From Prototheca cutis (Eukaryota > Chlorophyta > Trebouxiophyceae > Chlorellales > Chlorellaceae): a stretch of DNA of 64,000 nt. Where the stretch lies: NCBI GenBank assembly GCA_002897115.2, contig BCIH01000006.1:486634-550633 (forward strand), read 5' to 3'. Below the pieces are notes generated by a model. The model had not been told where the DNA came from. It ran no database searches and saw only the letters and a list, made by a program, of their open reading frames with translations. Positions 45,056-55,444 of the stretch are shown here, in pieces (the first letter of the stretch is position 1; every line of letters begins with the position of its first letter). A program made the translations under genes and the position numbers.

Positions 45056-48000
45056 ATGGCCAGCGTCCAATGCGATAGATCCGGGTATCAGATGGCGTCG
45101 CCCGACCAGCGTCGTGCGAGATACATGACAGAACAATCTCCTGTTTCATTGTATACTATGGTGACGCGCAAAAGAAAGCGTCCAAGGGAGGAAGGCGGAG
45201 GGTGCGGGGCCGACTGCGGGTGTGCGAGTGCACGCCCCGCCTCAGCAGCTGCCGTGGCTGCAGCCGCTCGTGCTGCAGGTGGCGGTGGTGAAGGCCCAGG
45301 CGCTGGAGGTTCCAACGATGTCGGCGGCGCAAGCCCGGGTTCCGACGGTGTCGGCGGCGCGAGCCCGGGCCCGGACAGCGGCCCTGCCGACGGCGGCCCG
45401 GGCGAGGGCGGCCAACCAGGGCCCTCGTCGCCGCCCGAGGAGCCCTGCAACCCCCCTGACACGGTCGAGGAGGAAAGCGCGGACGGCAAGCACTTCACCA
45501 TCAAGTGTCCGCTGGCGCACCACCTGCGGGCGAACGTGTGCTCCGCGATCCTGGCTATCCTCAGCTGGAACGTGAAGTTTTGGACGGGGCACATGCGCTT
45601 GGTGTCCCTGGTCGCCCTCGAATATGTGCTGCGGAAGCTCGAAGTCGGCGAGGTGCCGGCGCAGCTGACCAAAGAAGAGTTCAGGAAGGCACTGAGCTAC
45701 CTGTGCGGGCGGAACCACTACGGCGACGAGGGGCCAGACAACGTGAATGTGGCGGGCGAGTTGGCCNAGTTCATTGNGAAGCANTATCGCTCGCGNGTGA
45801 GGCCGGCGGNGCATCAGNGGCGGCAATGNGATCTCCAGGCAGCACAGCTCTACCAGGCGTACANGAGGCACCTCAACACGCACAAGCGGTCGTCGGCACT
45901 GGGCCTGCCGGCTGCAAGCCTGGAAGCATGCGGGATGGGCGAAGGCGACGCGAGGGACATTGCGGAGCGCACGTGGAACGACCTCGTGTCTGGCATCAGA
46001 CGCAAAGGCCGCGAGACGGACGACCAGGCCCGGCGTCGCGGCCAGCTCATCGCCGGGATCGCTCCCCGGGCGCTGGAGAAGGCACTCGTTCAAGCTGCCG
46101 AGAAGTTTGGTCCTGGCTGGGAAGATGTTTTCGCTGACTTGGTTCCCGTCATCCGCCGCTGCGGCGCAGATGTGCCGTCGCTTGGAACCGTTCAAACGTC
46201 GCCCGACATGGATGCTTCCCAGGTGTGTGTGGCTCAGATGGCCACGTGGCGCTCCGGCCTGTACGAGCTTGTTCTGCCACTGCACGCATTATGGCTTTGG
46301 CCGATGGGATGCAGTCTTTGTACCGGGCTCAGCACAGGCCATTCCCGCCCTCAGACCATTCCATCGCCGCCGTCCCGTGCCTGCAGGTCGGCGCCGAGCC
46401 AGAAGCACTCCAAATGGTGCCCAAGATGGTTGTGCCTAACGTGGCCCGCGCCGAGGTGCGGTGTCGTGGAGCCCATCAGGCCGTGCTTGGGTTTGCGGGC
46501 ATGGCTGGCGCGTGGGCAAGGCGTGATCGATGGGGTCCCCGGGGGGGGGCCATTCGCAGCGCAGAAGTGTGCCCCGCCCTTGGCATTCCAGCGCACGGCG
46601 ACCCTGCCGCACAGCGTCAGCACGATCGCCGTCTCACCCCCGCGCGACTGCTGCTTGACGCCCACTGTTTCCACCCGCAGGCCGGCCCTGACCAGCGTGA
46701 AAGTGCCAGACAAGGTGCCCAGCAGGCAACCTCAGCGAGGTCTGGCCGGAGGAGGATCGGGGAGTGGCAGGGGAACGGCCGCTTGCGCTGGCCGGCGGGC
46801 GAGGTGGAACGGGCCATGCCGCCCCGGCTCGACATGCTGTCGGCCCGCGATCCGGACGGCGTGGTGCACCTGGCATACGAGCTGCTGGCGATCTTCAAGC
46901 GTTGCGGCGACGAAGGCCGGCCTGTGCAGCTGCCCAAGGCCGACTGGTGCGCGATCATCCGCCCGATCGCCAGAGCCCTCATGTGGATCAGTACCGAAGC
47001 GGACAAGCTGCGCCTCCTGGCCACGGCTTCGGAGTTCATGTGGCGGACGAGGCGGTGGAAGCAGACGTTCACCGTGCTGCCCATATGCCGCGCATCGGCG
47101 CGGCACATCATCCTGGACACGCAGGCCCTGTGGCTTCTCTGCCAGCAAGCGGGTACCGAGGTCGGCACGCGGGATGCCTTTGTGGCAGGGGGCCCGGAAA
47201 GCTGGCGGGGACTGTTCGACTTTCCCAGCACGTGGTTCGCGTCGGACCGATGCGGCCGGGCCCGCAGGCGCAAGAGGGTTGTGGGGGATGCTACGACCGA
47301 CGGCGTGGCACTGAGCTTGGCCTTGGAGCGCGGGGGGAGCGGCAGCGACGGGGAACAAGGCGGCCGCGTTCCCTGGCACGTCGCCAAGAAGGCCCGGAGG
47401 CGGGCCGCCGCGAAGGAGGCCAAGCAGGCCTCGTGGGATGCCAAGCAGGCCGCGAAGAAAGCCCAGGCGGCCACGAAGAAGGACAAGGAGGTGGTGGACA
47501 AGGCGCATGCGAAGAAGGTGCTGGGCGGCGGCGGCTGCTCGCTGGGCATCGACCCCGGCCGCAAGGTCATCCTGACCTGCAACTACGGCGACGGGAAGGG
47601 CGACACCGTGTGTGTGACTACAAAGGAGTACCGCCACAATGCGCACTTCAACAAGAACCGCGACGGCCACCTGAGGCTTCTGCGCGAGAACAAGGACCTG
47701 TGGGACGTCGTGGGGAACGTGCCGTGGCTGGCGACTGGCCGCGCGCAGGACGTGTGCGACCACATCGACTACATGTTCCAACCGTTTGATGGCGAGCGCA
47801 CGCGTTTCGACGCCCTGCTCGACGTCACCTGCAGCTACAAATGGAGGAAGGGCGCGTTTGNTGTGTACATGATGAGGTANANGGCCATGGACAAATCCAT
47901 CAAGGATGTCNTTGCCTGCACAGGGCACCAGCCCAGCAGGCTTGTCGTGTTCATGGGCAATGCCAGCTTCAGGCACAACTCGCCCGGCCATCCTCCGAGC

Positions 48001-48099
48001 CTGGGGTGGCGCCGCTGGGCCAAGCGCATGCGGGAGGCGCACGGACTGCTGGTGATAGAGGTCGACGAGTTCCGCACGTCGCAGGCGCGCACTGTGTGT

Positions 48100-48144
<45 letters not shown>

Positions 48145-48153
48145 CGGTGGGGG

Positions 48154-48203
<50 letters not shown>

Positions 48204-48657
48204 GGTGCACGTGTGGGGGTGTCTTGTCGGTGCCGGGTTGGATGGGTGTGGGCAGTGGGACGGGCGAGCAGGTGCCTGGGGAGGTTGGAGCGGGCTGGTG
48301 CACGTACGCACACAGTGTCGACGGACTGCTGGTCACACCGATCCCAAACGCGCAACACCGCAGATTTGTTCGGCGTGCAAGGCGCATGCGCGCTTGGTGG
48401 GATGCAGCACCGCCCGGAACAAGTACGCCATCCTCAAGTGCCACAGTTGTGGCGTGGTGTGGAACCGCGACGTCAATGCCGCGCGGAACATCCGCCACCT
48501 GGGCGAGAGGCTGGTCCTGACCGGCGAAAGACCGCCGCCTTTTGATCGCAAAAGCAAGCTCACCCCCCTTGCATGTTCCCCTCCCGGGCGTTCCACCTTG
48601 TATGATTTTATCACCAAGATACTCCGCTGGCTCTGGCCTGCGGAACAGCACCATTGA
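45056..48657 (+). CDS. Fanzor: eukaryotic TnpB-like RNA-guided nuclease
   Basis: Homologue of the transposon nuclease TnpB. Exons 45056-46222, 46387-48084 and 48364-48657 keep frame (1052 aa); an extra in-frame 222-nt intron (46459-46680) is possible and would give 978 aa. A basic nuclear-localisation-like motif TRKRKRPREE lies at about residue 37; later ATGs at 45092, 45125 and 45161 are alternative starts. The C-terminal half is RuvC: motif I SLGIDPGRK (catalytic Asp near 47550), then VVFMGNASF where TnpB has its Glu, then IEVDEFRTSQ, a zinc finger ICSACK ... LKCHSCG, and motif III VWNRDVNAARN with the last Asp. A Lys/Ala coiled coil precedes RuvC. Intron 2 starts at GCGCGC or nine bases later at GTGTGT; only the former puts TSQ next to ICSAC as in TnpB. 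Twelve Ns lie in the coding sequence, one possibly a stop (47878-47880). Confidence 0.88.
48100..48202 (+). repeat. Poly-G tract in Fanzor intron 2
   Basis: About 100 nt of almost pure G, broken only near 48145-48155 (CGGTGGGGGCG). It sits between the TSQ and zinc-finger exons, so it must be intronic if the nuclease is intact. Confidence 0.85.
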
Positions 48658-48903
48658 ACACGTGCTGTGAGGCCAGTTTGTTTCTGGATTACCCTCGCGG
48701 ATCTCTTGTGGGGTGCGCGTTCCAGGTTCTCTGGGATCGTACCCCACCCCGAGGCAGTCTGTTGCCGGATTTTTCAAAACGTCGGGGCCATTCCCCCTCG
48801 AGCGGGACCCCGCCAGCACTTGGACGGCCTTTGCGTCGATCCCAGGAACATCGAGGGGGGAATTGTGTAGATCGTGACGTTCTCTCCCTATTCATGCTGC
48901 GAG

Positions 48904-51157
48904 ATGGACGTGGGATGCGCCGATGACGTCGCTGCGGCGGAGAGCCGGAGCCTCATGCACCAGTTTGTCCTGGACAAGAGCCGAGCCTGGCTCGAGGCCT
49001 ACCTCCACCTCCACCTTCCTTCGGACGTACCCATCGACGCACTTTTAGCCAACTGTCTGCTCCTGTGAGTGATTATTTTATGGGTGACACGTGTGCATGC
49101 GGATGCCCACGGGCATGACATGACTGCTGCACTGGGTTGAAGCTGGGGCATGCATTGTGCTAGCTTCAAGTCACGTGTACCCTTGCCTGGCTTATCACCA
49201 CATGCCTCCTGAAACGTGCGATGTGATAGAAATCTGGACATTTCTCACCAACCTGTAGGGGTCTTGTCGCCCGCCGCGTCCAAGGTGGTGCAAGACATGC
49301 TCAGCCGAGCGGGGCTGAGCTTGTCGCGGCTCGGCCGGTGCGGCAGGTCCTGGAGGATCTGCACGCCTTCCACACCGTGTGTCAACAACAGAGCGTGGAC
49401 TCCAGCTCCAGATTCTCAATGGCAGATCTGCAAGAGGGCAGGGCAGGGAGCGCAGTGGCCAGTTGCCTCTGGGACCTCTCCGTCAATCTTCGTCGACGCG
49501 GAGAAGCTGAGGTCTGTCAGTCCTTTTCCGGTGTTGCGAATTCCGACCCCGGAAGTGCTTCATGTTGGATGGGGTGGTAGCACGTCGGGGAGTAGGTGTG
49601 CATGTGTGCACATGGCGCCGGGCCGGGCCTGGGGCTTTGAAGCTGGTGTGTGGAGAACATGGGAGTGCGCAGTCAATTCTTGTCGAGCTCCCTCTGCATC
49701 ATCGCCGTGAATTCGCACATGCTAAAACACCACAGACCGACGTGCCCGAGTTTGCTTCTAAGGAGGGTTTGCGGGCGCTCAAGCGGGGAATGCGACGGCT
49801 GGCTGAATCGCTCATGGTTTGTGCCCAGCTGATTCCTGTTGGGGGCTCTGGGGAGCAGGGCGTAATGGAGAGGGTGAACATCTGTGCAATGACAGACGGC
49901 GCACTGATGGACGCCCATCCTTGTGTTCGATCAGTACGCCAACGGGCTTTCTTTCCCCTGCTTTCTCTGCGACAGGCACGCTTTGAGACGGGTGATTCGC
50001 CGCTGAAACGGCCGGGTCCTCTGCAGGTGCCGTCCACGCTGGCATTCAGCCTTCATTCGGGAAGTCCCCGCTGCACCACGGCTTCCTGTTCCCCCGGGCA
50101 GCCGTGGAGTGCCCGGTCCCTGGACGGCAATTCCTGGCTGCAGTCCATGAAGTGGGGCACGCATCGCGGGGGGGCAGATGACGAGCAGTGCATCCGAGCC
50201 GGCGAGCTGTTGGGAAGCTGCCAGGAAGCCGCCGGTGCTTCTGGGACACAACCTGCCATTCCCGCCCGGGAAGAGGAGGAGCCCGCTGCGGCTGTTCCCA
50301 TGGCCACAAACAGTGGTGCGGAATCGATCGGCGTGCCAGCCTCTGGCGACCCACATGACGACCGGTCGGCGGCGGCGCTTGACGTCGTGGCGTGCCATGC
50401 ACCCAGAAATTGTGCACCCAGCAGCGATACCTGCCGTGAAGCCGTGTCTACCAAGGAGCCTCTGGAGGGTGCAGCGAGCATCCGGCCATCGGAGTCACCA
50501 ATGTTCCAGCCCAGCGATGATCCATACACACTTGAGCACGCTCTACGTCACTCGGACCAGCACGACTCGTTGCTTCTGGAGATTCTGTCGCCCAACAGGC
50601 CGCGACACTCGGCGCTGATGCGCGCCGTCATGCAGCCAGCGTCGTACAGCGAACGTGATTTGTTGAATGGAGGCAGTGCGGCCAGTGACACCAGAGCGTT
50701 GGCGGTGGAGGCGGGTGCGCCGGAGACTGCGCCGGCCACACCGCCCCAAAACGCCATGACAGCCAGTCCACAGCATCAGGCATCGGGGCGGCAGCCCTCC
50801 GCCGCGGCCGACACCGCCCGAGCCATGGAGGCTGCGACAAAGCAGAACAGGAGCGCGACCATTCACTACCGCTGTGGTACTGCGGGGCCATCCTCGCCAG
50901 GCAATGCTGGCAAGCCCACGCTGTTTGCCTGGGCGGTGAGGGGCGCACTGCTGGCAGCCGGTGCTGCAGCAACTCTGGTGCTCTTGCAAAATGGCAGCGT
51001 CGTGCTTTCTTCCCCGCTCTGGCCTGGGCGGGCCTCGCTGCGCCTACGCCGACGAGAAGACGGGCCCAACGGTCGACAGTCTGCAGGCACTGGCTCGGGC
51101 TGGGACAGCCCTGGTGCCATCCTCCACGGCTCGGGAAGCCAAGGCCCCTGGCAATGA
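48904..51157 (+). CDS. Calponin-homology domain protein with C-terminal membrane segment
   Basis: Not assignable to a named family. Exons 48904-49064, 49259-49511, 49736-49816 and 49976-51157 (1677 nt, 558 aa) join with GT-AG introns and matching phase. Residues about 15-135 read as a calponin-homology fold: KSRAWLEAYLHLHLP, ANCLLLGLVARRV, then VLEDLHAFHTVCQQQSVD and FSMADLQEGRAGSAVASCLW, the order seen in the second half of CH domains that bind actin or microtubules. A long Ser/Pro/Ala-rich region follows. Near the C-terminus one hydrophobic helix (TLFAWAVRGALLAAGAAATL) could anchor it, after which the tail is Arg-rich; a final spliced exon at about 51087-51200 is an alternative end. A CH domain plus a terminal membrane helix would suit a cytoskeleton-membrane linker; this is inference. 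Confidence 0.55.
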
Positions 51158-51888
51158 TGAAAGGATGCCGAGGTGCCTGGCCGACGGCGTTCCATCCTGA
51201 CCCCCTACGCACGTGCATTACAAGCTCAACATGTTGCCATTGCCCCCGTGACAGTGCCAGTGAATGGCGTGAAAAAACTTCATGATCCGGCAACAACAGT
51301 ACCTGTGCAGTGATTTGAATACGACCTTGTTGGAAGACCTCCAAAATCGGCCACCTTCAATCCCCGGTATCCTCGACCCTTTGCCCCCCCACCACCACTG
51401 CCCTACCCTGCTACAAAACACCTCTTTCCGTGGCACTGCCGACAGGACAAGAAGTTACGTTGGGTGCGCCAGAGCCCGGCTGTCGGGGCGATGGCTCAGT
51501 CAGAGGGGGTCCAAGTTGATCGATCAAGGACGGTGCGGGGCAGGAGGCCTGCCCAGCACGATGTGCGGACAAAGCAACAAAGTTCAGAAAAGCATCCTTT
51601 GGNGCATTCCTATCTCATTCAATGGTAAGACAACAGAGACATACACACACGCGCACGCGCGTACAAAAAAAGAAACGCAACTCCTGCAGTGCAGGGAGGG
51701 GCGCGGAGAGGTGCGAGAACCTCGCGCTGCCATTCAGCAATGTTTTCCTCAGGCCGATGGCCATTCTTTGGATGTGGCCAAGGGTCGGGCATTGCATTTG
51801 CCACGCGGATTGCATGGCAACTGCGACAAGGTCAGCGGCATGGAAACTGCCGTGACTTGCATCCCATAACCACCACTGCCACACCAGC
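51158..51888. other. Convergent 3' intergenic region, CH protein / kinase
   Basis: About 730 bp where two genes end. A short CA/CG-alternating stretch at 51640-51662. No exon or RNA gene recognised. Confidence 0.45.
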
Positions 51889-53344
51889 TCAGGCGGCGAG
51901 GTTGCCCTCTTTCACGGCGGTGTCATGATCGAGCACGGCTTCATCCTTGAGGTTGATGTGCTGAAGCTCCTCGCCGTCCCGGCCTGCGATGGTGGCGGCG
52001 TCGACCATGGCCTGGAGGGCCTTGGCGCGATTGTTCACGGCCTCCTCGTTCTCCTTGCGGGCCCGCATCTGGGCCTCGATCTCGGCCTGGGAGACCTGCA
52101 GCCGGTCGAGGACGGCGGCGTACTTGGCGGGCAGGGACTTCAGGTACCAGGGGTGCTTCTTGATCTGCTCCAGCGTGATGCGCTTCTTGGCGTCGATGGT
52201 GAAGATGCGGTTNAGCAGGTCCTTGCACTCCGGGCTCAGCTTCTTGATGGCCGCCTCCATGTGCGGCACCTCGTTCCACCGCTTGCTGACTTGCTGCAGC
52301 CAGACCTCCATGTGCGCCTCGGAGGTGTTGGGGTCGGGGTGCTCGGTGTGGTCAAAGGGGAACGAGCCCAGCAGCATGACGAGCAGCAGGATGCCCGAGG
52401 CCCAGACGTCGACGCTGCGCCCATCATAGCCCAGCTTGCCGTTCTTCGAGTTGATGAGTTCGGGGCTCATGTATACGGGCGTGCCAATCTGCGTGAACAT
52501 GTTGGCCTCCTCAGACCACGTCTTGGCAAAGCCAAAGTCGCAAATCTTGATAATGGGGGGGTCGCTCTTGTCCAGCAGCGTGTTGTCAAGCTTGAGGTCG
52601 CGGTGCGCCACGTTGTGTGCGTGACAGTAAGANACCGCCGACAAAAACTGCTTGAAAAAGTAGCGTGCCTCGTCCTCTGACAGGAACAGGCCTGCGGCCT
52701 GAGCCTTTTGCCACTTGTCGGCCACGTACGACGTCAGAGACCCGCCCTCCGCGCACTCCATCACCAGGCAAAGGTAACTGGGCGTGAGGATGGCCTCGTA
52801 TGCCTTGATCACATTGGCGTGCCCGAAACCAAGCTCCGCTTGGATCTGCGTGCGAGATTTTCGTGGTGGAAAAGGGGCGGGGTAAACAATTGCGAACAAT
52901 TGCTCTGCTGGAGATGAGAGCAGCAAGCACAGCAGTCGCAGAAGTCCTTGCCTCAGCCCCGGCAGGCACCCACATCCAGCCCTTGCTCATTCGCCCGACG
53001 CACTCATCACCCACCTGGAACTCTCGAACGATGTTCTGCACGAGAACCTTGGGCAGGGGCCTCTTGATGAACTTGATGGCGACGTCCTCCCCCGTGTCCG
53101 TGTTTTTGAAGAGCCAGGTGTCGCCGGTGCCGCCACGGCCTGCGCGGTGAGCAGAAACCCAAGCCGATCAGTACTAAAATGGGGCCAAGCACCCGCTCGC
53201 ATCCCAGGGATCCAACAGTGCCTCACCTAGGTGCTTTATCTTCTTGTAGTTGGGCCCGACAAAGAGGGTGTCCTTCGCGCTCCGCGAGTTCACGGTCACG
53301 CCCGATCCCTCAACGGTACGCGGTGTGCTTGCGCCACACCCCAT
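51889..53344 (-). CDS. SnRK2-like Ser/Thr protein kinase with N-myristoylation signal
   Basis: Protein kinase of the SnRK2/OST1 branch, which in land plants responds to osmotic stress and ABA. Exons 53344-53227, 53139-53015 and 52845-51889 sum to 1200 nt (399 aa). The start MGCGASTP fits the N-myristoylation rule (Gly2, Ser6) with a Cys3 for palmitoylation. Kinase motifs: GRGGTGDTW loop, VAIKFI (ATP Lys), HRDLKLDNTLLD catalytic loop, DFGFAK, GTPVYMSPEL activation segment end, DVWASGILLLVML. After the kinase domain (about residue 290) comes KYAAVLDRLQVSQAEIEAQM and an acidic/coiled tail instead of the SnRK2 SnRK2-box/ABA-box. Close to SnRK2 by HRDLKL-NTLLD and KICDFG, but it could be a sister algal group. 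Two Ns in coding sequence (52213, 52632). Confidence 0.88.
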
Positions 53345-53831
53345 TGTGGCCTGCGGAGACTATGTCTGGCCTATCGCCGGTTCCGCCAACCACGATCGGG
53401 AGGGGGTTACGCAAAACCTGGGGATGCCCTCCGGGCAATGTGTCCTCGCACCAACCGGGCCTGCCCTGATCTACTCGAGAGTGCTGAGTATAGAGTAATG
53501 GAAATGTGCAAATTACATTTGCAAGTTCACGGGGCCCAGCGGATCCGAATGAGGCGCGCACGAGAAGTGTCCGATACCCCGGAGGATCTGCGCGCCCCCC
53601 GGAAGGGGCGTCCGAGCGACCGGGCCAGGGGCGTGATCGTTACCGGTCTCCTGTTACGAGTGAAGCTATATTTTCCACAGTGCCGTTCCCTCTTTGCATC
53701 GGATAGATTTGATCCAAGTGCATCATGTTGATGTCACCACAGCACTGGTTGCATCAAGAAAAGAGAGGGCTGGCAATTTGGCGCCGCGTGTGGCACCAAT
53801 GGGAACCTCGGAGAGTCCCCCTGGAACTAGG
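53345..53831. other. Intergenic region, kinase promoter / cardiolipin synthase 3' end
   Basis: About 490 bp between two leftward genes. No exon with recognisable similarity. Confidence 0.45.
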
Positions 53832-55444
53832 TCAGGCTGGTTTGGCAGGCTTGCGTGCCGTAGCGGCCGCCGCTCCCGCTGCAGCTGCTGCCGTGGTGCC
53901 GCCTGGTGGGAAAAAGACCTTTATGTAAGCGGCCGCCGACCAGATGGTCGTCCCTGCGGTGACGGCTCCCAGCCCCCACAGCAGCTCACCGTCGGGCCAC
54001 CCCGTTGCTGCCTGAACCGCGCAACCGCCCAGCAGCAGCAGCTGGAACACGGTGTTGAGCTTGGAAATCATGAGCGGCTGCATGGGCTTGGCTGCATCGC
54101 CACCCGTGCCGCCCAGGCGGAAAAACTCGGCGACGCCGGGCCACCGCCAGCCCAGCGCCCGCGCCCGTAGGGCAAAGCCGCCAAGCACTAGCAGTACGTC
54201 CCGGCCCACAATAATAACTGCCAGAGGCAGCGGCAGCGCACCCTGCGAGGTTGGGTTTTAAGGGGAAACTCAGTGTGTCTTGTTTGTTGAAAGGGTGTGA
54301 TGCGGGCGAGAGGCAGCAGACCCCACTCCCCAAATGGGATTTGTCGATGGGCAACTGAATCATGGTGCAGACCATAATAAAGGGGAAAAAAAGGGACAGC
54401 GGCACATACCGTCTTCATCAGGGCCAGCGTGACGCTGCCGATGAGGACCTTGTCAGCCACCGGGTCCAGATACGACCCCAGAACCGANTGCTGGTTCAAC
54501 TTCCGAGCAGCCAAACCATCCAGCCAGTCTGACGCTGCGGCAAGGCCAATGGCCGGCCCCACGATGCCCCACTGTGTAGGTGATGCAGAGAGGGGGTACT
54601 GGGTGGCTCGTGCATGCAGGTGGTGGGGGTGAGGGGTATGGACGGTCCTTGCATGGGGGTGTTCTCCCCCCAACCCCAGCCGGAGAACACAATATCAGCA
54701 GCATCCTTTGTTCCCAAGTGTTGAAGCCGGCAGACCCGCCACAGGAGCGTGCCTGTCCCTGAAGGATCCAGTAGCCGATGACGGGGCCCGACACCAGCCG
54801 ACCCATGGACAGGGCGTTGGGCACGTTGATGACCTCCTGTCTAGTCCATCCTGCTGCCTTGAGCGCCTGGCAGCAAGTGTGGTTTCAGCAGGGGGTGATG
54901 AGCATGACGACAGCTTCACAGGCCATCTGAGACGGGGCCCACAAAGCAACGAAGTCGGCCCCGGGGATGACGCTCACCCTGTGCAATGCATCAGCCCCCC
55001 TCGCACAGCCGAGGGAAAGCTCGATGATACCCAACCAATTCCCTCCTCCAACAAAACCCTCACCGCTCCCAGACTGCCAGTCGCAGTCATGCTCGTCTGC
55101 TTCGGCCGCGAACCCTGTTCTATGGCAAACGCTCCGGTGCGCCTGGGGTTCTCGGGCGCCTGGAACAGTTGGACCGATGCAACAGGCACGCCGCCGCTGG
55201 GTCGCCGGGTGGGCCGCCACTTGTTCTGCTTGGGTCTGGCCGGGGTGCTCACTGGGAGATGGCCAGCCTTGATCGAGTACTCGGCTCTAAGAAGGCATGG
55301 CACGGTGCAGTGCGCATCAGGTTGAGGCCAGGTCGGGGGGGGGGATGTGGAGACGGCGGTGCATGCCCCCAGGGCCACCCTTCCATGGCTCCAGGCTGCA
55401 GCAGGAATGCCCTGCCGTCGGGAGAGCCACAGTGCTGCATGCAT
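53832..55444 (-). CDS. CLS: Cardiolipin synthase (CDP-alcohol phosphatidyltransferase type)
   Basis: Joins CDP-diacylglycerol with phosphatidylglycerol to make cardiolipin in the mitochondrial inner membrane. Exons 55444-55064, 54866-54753, 54571-54410 and 54242-53832 sum to 1068 nt (355 aa). The CDP-alcohol phosphotransferase signature is complete: DWLDGLAAR, then GSYLDPVADK with both Asp. Further eukaryotic CLS blocks: NVPNALSMGRLVSGPVIGY, VGRDVLLVLGGF and MQPLMISKLNTVFQLLLLGG (family: KPT-ISK-NT--Q). Several hydrophobic helices. The N-terminal 100 residues are Arg/Ala-rich and acid-poor, a likely mitochondrial presequence; an upstream in-frame ATG at 55468 is less likely because it adds a Glu. 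Intron 2 has a GC donor (CAG/GCACGC), forced by phase. PGP synthase is the alternative, but the ISK-NT block favours CLS. Confidence 0.88.

Noticed and set aside
45056..48657. Complete transposon with terminal inverted repeats around Fanzor
   Set aside because: I looked for matching inverted or direct ends within a few hundred bases on each side and found none I would defend, so no element boundary is given.
46732..48819. 695-aa open frame on the minus strand across Fanzor
   Set aside because: Includes about 30 consecutive Pro from the poly-G tract and overlaps conserved RuvC motifs on the other strand.
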